A stretch of DNA of 37,422 nt from Didymodactylos carnosus (Eukaryota > Rotifera > Eurotatoria > Philodinida > Philodinidae), in contig CAJNOQ010001014.1 in assembly GCA_905250885.1 (NCBI GenBank), forward strand, positions 1 through 37,422. Direction: 5' to 3'. This document shows positions 1-11,872 of the stretch, in pieces. The position numbers and the translations under genes are program-made. The stretch's first letter is position 1, and every line of letters starts with the position of its first letter. A model generated the notes under the pieces. It made no database searches. It saw nothing but the letters and a program-made list of their open reading frames with translations, and was not told the origin of the DNA.

Positions 1-1
1 T

Positions 2-376
2 GATCAAGATGAGTATAAGACAAATTGTGCATTGTTTACAGTGACAAAACTGGAAGAGAAACTGAAGGATAAAGCTATTTTTAAATCTCATAGAAAGAGC
101 GTTATTACATTGTTGGCTCTGAAGAAATTGGTGGATGTTGGTGCGACGGCTGTGAAGAAAGAACAAGAGCCAAATGATGAAATAGAAAAAGAGATCTGGA
201 ATGCGGAAAAGAGAGAAGCTGGAGCAGGCACTAACGAGTTTAGTAAACGTTTTAATATTTTATGGAATAAACTAGACAAAGTATGTCCACAACTGAGAGA
301 TAGTCCTGAAGTAAATCAGACATCTCAAGTGACTAATACATCGAAAATGGATATGACATTAACAACAACAAATTGA
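2..376 (+). CDS. C-terminal end of an unrecognised protein (5' truncated)
   Basis: The frame is open from base 2 to a TGA at 374-376, so this is the last exon of a gene entering from the left. About 124 residues are visible. They are hydrophilic and charged, with lysine- and glutamate-rich helical stretches (for example KLEEKLKDKAIFKSHRKSV) and a Ser/Thr/Asn-rich tail. There is no signal peptide or membrane segment. An acceptor-like TTTACAG ends at 41, so the exon may begin at 42 instead of continuing off the edge. Codon choice is plausible for a real gene and the frame is clean, but I do not recognise the family and assign no function. A spurious frame is the alternative. Confidence 0.45.
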   Translation, partial: DQDEYKTNCALFTVTKLEEKLKDKAIFKSHRKSVITLLALKKLVDVGATAVKKEQEPNDEIEKEIWNAEKREAGAGTNEFSKRFNILWNKLDKVCPQLRDSPEVNQTSQVTNTSKMDMTLTTTN

Positions 377-2039
377 ACATAAATCTATGAAGAAGAAGCA
401 GTCACTCTTTTTATTGGTTTCGTTAGAATTTTCAAAAAGTTTAACAATAAAAGGATAAGCACTGTCCATCGTGCAACCTAACATTTTAATTGTTGAAATT
501 ATTATTTACAAATTTCTCGTAATTATCATATAACGTAACATACCACTCATAGGAAAACGTTATAGTCAATCACATGGGGATATGCATAAACAGACTTACG
601 TTATTCTCTAGCAAAAATTTGTCGCATTACTCACAGATATTGTGGCAGAATTTTTATTCAGTTTAAAGCCATCAGTCATTGTACTATACCTGATGTTCGA
701 CCTTTATCTTCGAAGAAGGGCTGAATAGATCCGAACTCGAAAAGACTTCCGAAAAAAAATCCAGTTTATCTTCTACAGATTTTGAAAAAAAAGGTTATTT
801 ACTGTTGCAAAAGACGGCGATAATATCCGATCATTCTGATCGAAGGAGATTTGACATATTTGTTCAGCGTAAATTTACGAATTTTTTTGCCAAGTTTTGC
901 TAAAAAAACAATGTTTTCAGTGGACGCGATCCGTTCTTTCTCGCTGCTAGGATGATGCTGAATAACTAGATAACCAACACTGTACTACCACTGAAGTGTT
1001 TAAGTTCATGTATGCTCAGAAAAATAAAATTAAAATTTTTTCCAAGCAGTTTATCAAGTTTTTTAAAATATGCACAGATTTTTGCTTATCTGATTGCATG
1101 AAACACATATATGTAAAATTAACAGAAAGAGAGTTGAATATATTTGAGTGTGAGGTGACAACTAATTTATTTTTAATTTCGTATAAATTATTTTGGCTTA
1201 TTTCAACCTTCAGTCACCAGATGAATCTACAATTGTTGCCTATTCGATTAGTCATGCTCTGGCTTACTCATAGTATAACATTCAGAAAATCTAAAGTCTT
1301 CTCTCATCGAAACAAAACAAAGATTCTCATGAGTGTACGAGACCAAATTATTAATATCAATTATAATAGAAGTTAGCAGTAAAAACGTTTATCTGTTTGA
1401 ATAGTGATAGTTTTGACTTCAATTTGAGTACTATTGATAACAAGCTATTAAAGATCGTATATGAAACGTTAATATGAAATCAAAATCATAATTTTAAGAT
1501 TGAATTTTCTATACCGAGTGTTATGTCAATATTGCTTTATAAAATGGATAATTAATTATATTCAGTATTTAGCTGTTATCATAGGGCAAACTATATTTAG
1601 AACTACGGCATTTCAAAAAAAAGAAAACATGAAAAAATAGAAAATATTTTTAAAGCAAGAACTAATCTTGTATGTTCAATATACTGACCACCCTCTACGT
1701 TTATAAAGAGATAAGACTTCATAGACAGCATACGTAGGAGTGAATAATAATAATAATAATACAACATTGCTTTATACCAGATTCATATATTAGTTTTAAC
1801 AAAAGAAAGAAAGAAAGAAAAAAGAAAAGAAATTGTATCACCAAAATTGATATAATGAGAGAGAGAGAGAGAGAGAGAAAAAGAGAGAAAAATCAGATAT
1901 TTAGACTCAAATGGGTATATATGTGTGCATGCCTGTCAGACGAAACAATGACGTTTGTACGTGCAACATCGAGATATCATATTCATCAGACTATGTCGAG
2001 GTATAGAAACCTAGTCTAAGCTAAAGTAACATATTCAGT
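377..2039. other. Intergenic, no supported gene
   Basis: AT-rich DNA between the left-edge gene and the RGS gene. A 126-codon frame at 996-1376 begins only at GTG, is rich in Phe/Ile/Lys as expected from AT-rich noise, and is not supported. The only clear structure is a cluster of microsatellites at 1743-1890. The 5' regulatory region of the RGS gene presumably lies here, but no motif is distinctive. Confidence 0.6.
1743..1890. repeat. Microsatellite cluster (AAT, GAAA, GA)
   Basis: Three simple repeats lie close together: (AAT)n at about 1743-1760, an imperfect (GAAA)n at about 1803-1830, and (GA)n from about 1857 to 1878 running into purine-only sequence. The purine-rich strand is the coding strand of the RGS gene, which starts 150 bp further on. 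Confidence 0.9.
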
Positions 2040-3008
2040 ATGAGAAATAAATTACCACAACAATTTGCATTGTGTCTGCAAGCACCATCATCATGCGTAT
2101 CCGAAGATGAAAATGATTTAAATAATAAAAATGACAATAATAATAAGAAAAAATCTAATGCCACTTCATTGTAAGTATATGTGCTTGAATACGTTCAATT
2201 TAATGATGTCATTTTTCTTAAATTTTCTAGAGCTAAAGATTTTAAATCTCGTGCGGCTAATTTAATTCGTCGACGAACAACCGATTCAACATTAACTGAA
2301 AAAAGTTTTGTACCACCCGGAGAAGATGTACTCTGTTGGGAAGAATCATTTGAACATTTACTAAGGCATCGATGTAAGTTATTACATGAATAAATATCTT
2401 TGTAAAGATTTATTTCATTCATCTATTTACGTTTTCAGCTGGTCAAACGTTATTTCGTGCATTTTTACGAACAGAATTTAGTGAAGAAAATCTTGAATTT
2501 TGGCTAGCATGTAACGAATTTAAATCGTGTAAAGAACAAAAACGAATAGTAAAAGCAAAAAAAATTTATATCGATTTTATTGCTGTTGGTGCACCCAAAC
2601 AGGTAACTTGACTTCTACATACAAGTATATTAAAATTTGTTAACACAAAATATGTCTAGAGGATATTCGTTATTAGGTCGAAAAAACATGTACTCACAAA
2701 TAGAGTACTATTTAGAGTATGCACATCCATCCACCTTGAATTGCTCGTACATTTTTTGATTATTTTATATGACATTTTATTATTTTTAGGTAAATCTTGA
2801 TATTGAAACTCGTGTATCAACCATAGCATGTCTAGACAATCCAACGGTGGACGTGTTTGATCATGCTCAACGACGGATTCAAGGCCTGATGGAAAAAGAT
2901 TCTTATCAACGATTTTTAAAATCTGAACTCTACATCAATTTGTTACGAAGAACATCTTACCCGATTCATCGACGAACTTCAATGGAACCGACAAGTTCTA
3001 AATCGTGA
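2040..3008 (+). CDS. RGS-domain protein (regulator of G-protein signalling)
   Basis: Four exons, 2040-2170, 2231-2373, 2439-2602 and 2790-3008, join in frame to a 218-residue protein ending in TGA; all three introns are GT-AG. The RGS domain covers roughly residues 80-200. It begins [15 protein letters not shown], continues through [13 protein letters not shown] and ends [13 protein letters not shown], which are the helix signatures of the family. RGS domains speed GTP hydrolysis on Galpha subunits at the membrane. The short N-terminus (Asn/Lys-rich) and absence of other domains suggest a small R4-like member, but the subfamily is not certain. ATG at 2040 was chosen as the first in-frame Met; an acceptor-like TTCAG ends at 2038, so the mRNA may be trans-spliced or have an upstream exon. 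The first AATAAA downstream is near 3376. Confidence 0.93.
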
Positions 3009-6000
3009 GAAAGAGAACGAGAGCGAGAGACAGATAGTGATATATCTTCTGCCTGCTAATCCAGCCTAGATCAAACGTAATGATCGATTAATTTCTTAAA
3101 TACTATCGTCATCTGTCCTGTATTTCATCCTTTGTATCACCTTTAACTGATCTATACCATAAAACGGTCTGTTTATGGTTATCATTTACGGACCGTTTTC
3201 CATCAAGTCAGTCACCACTAATGATTAACCATATCTTAGATACTCTAGTGATAGGCACTTGGTTTGCGCAAGAGGTTTTTAGTACTAGTAATAACCCCAA
3301 CACCAGGGCAGATAATTGTGATTCCAAAAGCCAAAAAACTCTGAAGTATAAAAGTGTTATTTTTGAGATAAAAAATCAAGAATAAATAGTTTCGGAAAAC
3401 GGTCAATAACTCGGAAAGAAAACAGAGTTTTCTTACCGTAAAAAACGGCGAAAACAATGTTGAAACGAACCGTTAGTTATACCGTTTCGTTGATCTGAGA
3501 GGTGATATAATGAAAAAAATGTTTTATTAGCAAATCGTTTGTCGATAAGTATAACAAATTGTAGTACATGTGTTTTGGTGATAGATGAAATTTTGAAAAC
3601 AATGATCTAACGTGTCTTTCTGATGTATACTCAGAGCAGAATCAACATCATTTAGGATACAGTTTTGCAGACAATATATCAGTATCTCCTCTAATAGCTC
3701 TAAAATTTCTTTCTATAACATTCCACTAAGCGTCAGACTTACACATACACAGTTTGGGTTTCTCTTATACACCAATAAAATCCTATTTATGGTCACATTC
3801 TCATATTTTTTTTATTTTCAATTCCATTTTACTTTAAGGTGTCTAAATGGCTTCTTTCTTTCTCAGTCTCATAGTCGAGCTTTGTTTTTTACTGTATATA
3901 TGTGTAGATATATATAAACATAAATTTACATGTACATAAATGTGTTAAATTGCTATATTGTTCCGATTATTATTCTATTCTTACTTTTTGCGAAAAAATT
4001 TACATGTATATAGATGTGTTTTTTAATGATACAAAAAATATAACGATTTCTTTCTGAAGAAATAAAATCGAACGTCACTATATGGTTGACCGGACGAAAT
4101 GGAGAAGAAGCAGAACTAGAAAATATATAATCTATATATGAAAATAATCTTGGGACATTTTTAAGTATTTATCGATGATTTTTTTTGACCAAAAAATGTC
4201 AATGTTTTCCTTCGTTTACTATTGAATAAGTGAAAACACAAGGAGACGGGTCTAACGGTTACGATACGCTACAATCATTTTTGAAGTCAAAATCACTATT
4301 ATTATGAATCTCTTCAACATTGAGAAAATTCATCTACCGATATTAACTGGCGCCAATACAATTTCAATATTTAATTTCATCATTAAAGAAAGTTAAAATC
4401 GAATTATATTGAACTGTTGCCGTAGAAGCAATCAAGTTTATATGTAACCAATTCGATTGCAGAAAATCGGTTTTGTCTTGTTATAATATACCTATTTAAT
4501 TATTCTCTTGTATTTTTTATAAACGGAAATAAAAATAAAATAAAATTAGAACAAAGAAACAGGATTGGTAGGAACTCTCGCACATTCAAATCATCCCAGT
4601 GGTAGATAATCCGAAGACTAAGAAATGTGACCAGCACTCAACGGAGAGTGTCAGTGATCTATTTTAACTTTTGAAAACAGTTGTTTGACAGGATGATGAA
4701 CATCGTTCTGTAAAAAAATTGATTGTACTACGACGTTGAAGAGTTGCAACTCTATCGAGAAAATGATCATTCATATTGAACCAATTAGTGTTCAAAAATC
4801 GACTGAATTTTAGTCTATGAGCGTAAAAGATACTAAGAAAAGCCTCAAAAAAGCTTCCTAAATCATGCAAGATGATTAAAAGCCACTGATATGTCTAGAA
4901 TAAAACTATTTGTTTAGACCACACAGGTTTTTTTTAATCGGATGTTTCATGTTGACAACTTATTTTTTTTTTCTGTCGCTTCCTTTGCACAAAAAATGTA
5001 AATAATTTGGCTAGAATCCAACTGCGAGAAAACGAAGAAGAAAAAACCAATTTCTAATAATGAATTTTTAGACATAAAATCCCTATACAGGATATAATTA
5101 ATAGAAAACTAGAAGAAAATAAAAACACAGTAACTATGTCAACTTTGTAGGGCTGTTCGTGCAAAAACAATACGAGATTTGATTTACTCATCCTCGAGAA
5201 AATTCACAAAATGTTCTTATAATACTGAAATTGTTATTAAAACTATGAACATCAATAGATTCAACAAACCAATTTGAGTTAGAACCTTGTATTTGAGTTT
5301 TTCACTAGTATCATGGTCCAATTTAAACAGAGAACGTAACATGAATCCATTTTTTTTTGTTATATTTAAATTGATTTTAATGTAGATAACTGAAGAAAGT
5401 TATATATAAAGCAATTGTATGATTGTCAAGATAAAATGTAAAAGTATGTACGGATAGGAGATGAATAAACTATTTTGCAAATGAACCAAAAATATCATGA
5501 AAATGCCTTGATCCTGACACTTTAAGCGATCGAGAAAAATAACGGAAACATCAAAGTATTAATAAGAAAAATGTTTCGTTTTCTTTTACAAGCGTATACG
5601 AATGTTCTACGTGATTTGACTTTGTTTAACAGTTTGAAAATTAAAACATTGTAAATAAGGTCAATCATTAAACAATAAATAAATTTATTGTTGTTACAAT
5701 AAATAAATCGTTAGCAATAAATTTAGATCTCTTTGTAGCATCACTGTCATAAGCTCTATAATGATTTTTTCAAACTAACGTATTTTACTTTAAAACATGA
5801 TTTATATAAATGCAGTCATGGGTCTTTAGTATGTTCTCATAGTTAATAGCTCCAAATATGAAACATATATACATAAGAGCTAAGATAACGTATTTATCAC
5901 AGTTTAACCGTGTTGCTTTGTTAAAAACAAAAATGTCGAACTAATAATTGTTGTTTAAATCCGTATAGACCATATACTTGTAATGTGCGTTAGAGAACGT

Positions 6001-8272
6001 TTATTATCTGAATTTTTTTTAATGATCTTTTAGCTCATTTAAAAAGTATTTCGTTTGAGCAAAAACTACATTTATATTATGGATGTTTTTATAATTGATT
6101 ACCTCAAATACTACTCTTTTGAGTGAATGTTACAAGATTCTGTCGATACATAAAAACAGACTCTAAAGTTTTCACGAACAATTGGGCATGGATGGATACA
6201 CGTGCGCGTGAATCGATTAATAAATACAGTTATCTCGACAACACTTATTGTTTATCTGACGTTGTTTTTCGCATTGAGTGACGGGATGACCCTGATCCGT
6301 TCTGTATCGGAGTCTCTTGGAATGCTCTTTTCAAGAGCCTTTGAGGATGCCATCAACGATGCCACGGTCTTTCATATGACAGTAAGGTGTCGACAGTTCG
6401 AAAATCAAGTAGAAAAAAATGTTGTGTTTTTTATCATAGTTAGATAGAGCTCATCGAGTTACATAGAAAAATGTCATTTTTAAGGTTTCGAAAATGATTT
6501 TCATATAAAAAAATGTTAAAATACTGAACTTTTCAAATTAGATGGGATTTAATGAAATTTTTAAAAATTATCAAAATTTTCATCTTTCTGGATCTTTATG
6601 ATTTTCAAAACCGCTTTATTCTGATTCTCCATGTTAAACTGGGTATAGAAAATCCCAGATGGAAAACTTCTTCGTTAGCTTTCTTCGAATGAAAGAAAAT
6701 TTTTTTTCTTACAAATTATTTTGTACACACAAACCTTTTCACAACGGAATACTGCAATTTGTACATATTGTGCAATTCTATTTTAAACGACAACGACTGT
6801 TCTAATTAATAAGAAACGATTCGAAATGGATAATATACGATTTACAAAAGATCAATGGTTAACGCTATGTATTTCGACAAGAGTTAAAGAAAATGCTAGT
6901 CGAGTAAAAAACAAATTTGACCATGCTAGTACAAGATGAATAATTTGATTGAATCTAGACCGAAATGGGTCAACCAAACGTGATCCGAGCCCGACCCGAA
7001 TCAGTATCTTTTACGTTGACCTGAATTTGAATGGATCCGAAAATTTTTCAACTATGATCCGAACTAGACCCGAAACATGAAAAGTTTTTCGTACTCATTC
7101 GGAAAACACCTCTTTTCTACAGAAAAACTATCTTAGTCAGATTTTTTTCAAATTTTTTCAGAAAAATGGTCAGATTCCTTACGGTTTGTCATTTTTCTCT
7201 TCTTTGAGTGAAAAAGTTTGGGTAATTCAGACAGTTTTTCTTATATGGACCTGAGTTTGATTCGAAAAGGGTTTCTGATCTGGCCCAAACCCGACCTGAT
7301 CCGACCCAAATCAATACCTTTAAGATTGACCCGACCCGTTTCGGTCTCTGGTGTGCATGCATGTTAAAACCAAGTGTACGATCGTCATTTCTCTTCATTA
7401 TGCACTCTATTGCATGCTCATAAAAGAACTGCTGTTTTATCCGTAAATCGTATTAGACAATATAATAATTCTTAGTTCGACATTATAAAGTCGTGGTCAA
7501 ATCAATTCTACAATGATTAAGGGAGCGTTTCAAAATAAGTTCCGGTCGAAGGATTTAATTCAAGAATAAATTCCGCTCGCTATTCCTCTGTTCTCTTGTT
7601 CCTTCGTTTTTCTATTCGTTATTATAGAACATTTGATTTTATACTACTTTTTTCGTACAAAGTTGTACCTCTTTGTTTTGCTTTTATTTCCTCAAAGATA
7701 ATTAACCGCTCTGTTTGAAAGTCAAGCGTTCAACCACACATCTAAATCAAAAATGTACGTAATATGTACATTTGTCCAGATCTACTTCATTGTACATGTT
7801 TAAGATTTCGTTTATCGATTATCTAAAGAAATAGGCGCTATTCCTGTATTCCGCTGTTACATAGATTTGATTTTATAATAATTTTTGTATATATATATAT
7901 ATATACGAGTACTTCGTTTTCTTTACTAAGTCTTTGAAGAAGAAATCAAATCAGTTACTTATATTAGTCGAGGTTATGGGTTATCAAAAACCTATAACCT
8001 AGTTAGGTGGTTACAAGTTGTCAAAAAGTCGTAACTTGCAGGGCTCTAGTTCGGGTGCTTCAAGACCGATAAAGTGGCTGTTTAATTATCTCATTTCGCT
8101 AGCGACCTTCATGCATTTAAAACATCTTGTTTGGTTCGTGTAAAACGTTTTTTTAGTCCAGTTTTAAAGTGCGCACTTGTTACAAGAAAGATAAAAAATC
8201 TCCATAAAATTCTATTTACACTTGCTCATGTATTATTACATTAATATGAAAAAGGAAATAGCAAAACAGAAA
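3009..8272. other. 5.3 kb intergenic region, no supported gene
   Basis: Gene-poor AT-rich sequence between the RGS gene and the 3' end of PRPF6. It includes the presumed RGS 3' UTR (AATAAA near 3376), an inverted pair AAAACGGTC/GACCGTTTT at about 3161-3200, a small inverted-repeat element at 6957-7347, a (TA)n run at about 7889-7905, and two tandem hairpins at about 7974-8040. Short open frames such as 6202-6447 have no ATG start or recognisable family. A slightly GC-richer island at about 6270-6380 is unexplained. Confidence 0.5.
6957..7347. mobile_element. Small inverted-repeat element with GACCCGA-type internal repeats
   Basis: AGACCGAAATGGGTC at 6957-6971 is mirrored by GACCCGTTTCGGTCT at 7333-7347 (14 of 15 matches). 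Just inside both ends lie degenerate repeats of GACCCGAA/GATCCGAA, seen again in opposite orientation near the right end. This looks like a non-autonomous palindromic element of about 390 bp. I cannot see a convincing target-site duplication, so the exact ends are uncertain. It is AT-poorer than its surroundings. Confidence 0.5.
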
Positions 8273-11200
8273 CTAAGTTGGAACTTGTAACTGTTGTGCT
8301 ACTTTTTCTAATATATCTCCCGTCTTCAATTTCCAATATCTAACATCTTTTGAAATTTGACACCATTGTTCACCATGTCTCGGTTCATATTGCTGACATC
8401 GTTGCTTCACTTCTAGTTGTTGTTCCTCTTTACCATGCATTAGTTCAAATTTATAATAGTATGCCCATGAATCACCAAAATCCGTCTCTAATTTCACTGT
8501 ACGATTAAACCATTCACGTGCTTTATCTAGACGACGTTCGCACCAAAACAATTTCGAAACGGCTAACAAAACGTTTGGATCATGTTCACATTTTTTTAAA
8601 GCATCAACACTTTTTGATTTTCGTTGTGGGCGTGGTTCAAGAAAAATGGCTTCTGCCCACAGTATTCCGGATGTAGGACATTCTTGCATACCTGAAAAGC
8701 AACAAAAAACACTTTTAGTGAAATGTAGTAGTAACCAAGAGTATCCCCATTCACCCCTACTAGCACTGTGTAACTTAACATACCTCTTGCCAACATGGCC
8801 ATTGCTTGCTGTCGATTGCCTGCCTTCATTTCCAATCTAACTGATTCTAACCATAATTCGGGTGTTTGTGAATTTCTTAACCTTGCTTTTTCTAAATTGG
8901 CTCTAGCTCGTATTAGTTGTTGATTTTGCACTTCTAAATTTGTTAGTAATATCCAAAGTGGTACACTTGTTGGACATTTTTTTAGACCATCATTATAAGC
9001 CTCACGTGCTTGATCAATAGTGTCCATTTGCGCATAGATTTGTGCTTTCATCATCCATAATTTTGGAAAATCACTGTACGTTTTTAATGCTTCATCCAGT
9101 AATTGTAATGCACGTGGCAGATCGCCTAGACACCACTCGAGACGTACAGATTTCATAAAAACACGAGCAGTAGGTGCATTTGTACGAGCTTTTGTTAAAA
9201 GACGACGAGCACGCTCATGTTCATTGTTCTCAGATTCTAACTTAACAGCAGCTAACCAGATTTCTTCAGAATTGGAATTAGCCTTAATAATGAAAAAACG
9301 TCCAACTCATGAATGATATAAAGAAGAAAAAACACCTTACCTGAAACGCATTTGCCAATATTTGTCTAGCTTCTGGCACATTGCCACCTAGCCATTTGGA
9401 TTTGGCTAACATGAGCCACAAAACTTCGGCTTTCGGACTGTTCTGCACGGCTTTTATTAATAATGACTCCAGTTGTTCCTTTGTGCCATGCTTCTTCTCA
9501 AAATCAGCTGCTTCCAGCCATAAATTTTTTCGTTGTGGATAAACGCTTAATGCATGTGTATATATTGCACGTGAGCATTCAAATGCACCTTCTTTTTCAC
9601 ACGTTTGTGCGTCTTCTATCCAGGTATCAATCTGATCTTCGTCGTCGATACCAATACCAATGACACCGCGGATAAGCGCCTGACACGTATGGACGGCTTG
9701 TGCCTTTTCGCAATCAACTGCATCTTTCAACCAATGTTCACGATTAATCTCGACCATATTAGCACGTAACGATGTCAGAGCTGAAAGAAGAGAAAAAATC
9801 ATTGACAAACAGAAAGGGTATTGTAATAATAGAGATCACACTAACCTCTGTCAATCAGACGATCAACCATTGTTTGATTTCCATTTGCTTCTTCTAATTT
9901 CGCTGCCATGATCCATATTTGGCGATCGGTTGGGATATTCTCACGAGCTTTGTTCAAAACACGACGAGCATTTTCGTATGTTTCTAAACGGGCAAGTGCT
10001 AACCATAACTAAATAACAACAAAAACGAACCATATAAAATGTGCACTTAGTACGAACAAAAAAACTTATGTTTCAATACGCACATCAACTGATGTTGGAC
10101 AGCATTCTACAGCTCGGCTCAACATAATTCTTGCATCATCTTCATCTTCTAATTCAACAGCAGCTTTCCATAAACGTACAGAATTGGGTACTTGTTCTAA
10201 TGCTCTTCTTAATACTTGTTTTTTCCCTTTAACTTCTGTTTCTAAATCGGCTGCTTTCACCCAGATTTTGACAGATTGTGGTAAGTGACGAACAGCATGT
10301 GTGACAATTCCTTTAGCTAAAAAGAGAATACATGTAAGACTTTGTTAAAGATAATAGACAACATTTCGAGCAAACCTGCGTCAATTGGCATTAATCTTGC
10401 GGCTTCTAACCAGACATCTTCACTTTTTGGACAATGCTCTGTACCACGCATAATTAAATTTCTTGCCGCTTGTACTTTTCCTACCACTTCTTCTAAACGA
10501 GCTGATGCCACCCATGCTGGTGGATGCGATGGATTTGTTTCTCGAACACTTTTCAATAGTAAACGTGCTTTTTTTACATCGTTTATATCACCACCATACG
10601 ATGGTAACATTGATGCCATGTCGGTCAAATAACCTTTTGGATCAACAACAGTTTGACCACTAACAGAATCGGACGCCTTAAAAATGAAATCAAGCGATAT
10701 AAAATATTGTTTTTCCCTGAAAAAAAAAACGATTACCTGGATCAGTCTCATAGTTATAAAGGTATTTCGTGCTTGACCTATTTTTTCCATATCAATATCA
10801 GCTGAAGGAGTTGAGAGACCACTGGCAGGTGTTTGAGTACCATAAGGAGTTGTAAAACCACCATACTTTTGCTCTCGAGAATCTAAAACACCTACTTGAT
10901 CGGTCGCCGAAACAGCTTTAGCAATGAGAGAGTCTGGTACAGGCGTATATCTGAAAAACAACAAATAACTGAAATTGCAGTAATATGCATCTTGTATAAA
11001 CTATACTTTTCCGATCTTGCATTTCGTTGTCGTTTATTTCTAACATCACCAACTTCGGGTAAATTTAACCATTCTTCTTGTGACACATCAGCCAGTTTAC
11101 GTTTTAAATCACTAAATTGTTGCTGAATTTTCGGACGTTCTTGACGATATTTTTCAATTTCTTCTTTAAAACGTCGTTCTCTGGAAAGAAACATAATAAA

Positions 11201-11670
11201 AGATTTATAGAAATCTGTAAACAACAAAAGTGAGTAAAACAAACCTTCTTTCCTTTCGTTTCTCATCCATACGTTTATCAATTGAATCGTAAATTTGATC
11301 GGCCTCTTCATCGTCTTTCTCATACGGATCATTTTTAAACAAACTTCCACCATAACCAAATTCCTTAAAAGAAAAGAAAAACGTTAGATGGGAAATTTCT
11401 CATAGAGCAATTAAATTCTATTCATACCTCATCCCAATTTGCATCATTCAAATCTTCATCATCGTCATCATCATCGTCTCCTCGCCGTTTTTGGATGGCT
11501 TGTGGTGGAGCGTGTCGTTCATCGCTGATATCACCTGATTCTCTTGCTGGACCAATATCTGACCGTGTTGTAAAACCTGTTGCTCCCCGACCAAGCCCCG
11601 GCACATAGCCCAACGGCGATGGCATGCCTATAAAGGCCTTTTTCTTCTTATGAGACAGATTAGTTGCCAT
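8273..11670 (-). CDS. PRPF6: Pre-mRNA-processing factor 6 (U4/U6.U5 tri-snRNP), with an internal frameshift
   Basis: Ten exons on the minus strand: 11670-11428, 11363-11245, 11180-11007, 10950-10737, 10676-10376, 10316-10084, 10010-9846, 9780-9341, 9282-8784 and 8691-8273, all with matching GT-AG phases. The product would be about 934 residues, close to the usual ~940. It opens with the PRP1 N-terminal domain ([19 protein letters not shown], an acidic Asp/Glu run, then [16 protein letters not shown]) followed by HAT/TPR repeats to the C-terminus. PRPF6 bridges U5 and U4/U6 snRNPs in the nucleus. Exon 7 carries two extra bases in an ACAC tract at about 9957-9965: the frame reads ...ENARR, hits TGA, and resumes as [10 protein letters not shown] two bases out of register. 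Either this copy is disrupted or the assembly has an indel. An acceptor CTTTCAG sits directly before ATG. A 202-bp gap separates it from RAB5IF. Confidence 0.95.
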
Positions 11671-11872
11671 CTGAAAGAAGAAAAACAATGATAATTGGGT
11701 CTTTTGCACAATATCAAAACGCATCCGCTAAAGAGCATCTTATAAAATAGTTGCAAAAAAAGACAAAAAAAAGACACCGATGTTGGTAACATTTCTTTCG
11801 AAAAAAATAACAAATACATTCTAGTCGAATAAACAATAGTATGAGCGAAAATGAAAAATATTAGTATCGACA

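Noticed and set aside
996..1376. A 126-codon frame upstream of the RGS gene
   Set aside because: It starts at GTG, has no ATG context or splice support, and its Phe/Ile/Lys-rich composition is what AT-rich DNA yields by chance.
3161..3485. AAAACGGTC/GACCGTTTT motifs as ends of a transposon
   Set aside because: Similarity does not extend beyond about 11 bp and there is no target duplication.
6328..6352. Histone-type 3' stem-loop at GCTCTTTTCAAGAGC
   Set aside because: The loop has five bases and the stem five pairs; the histone element needs a six-pair stem and four-base loop, and no histone gene is nearby.
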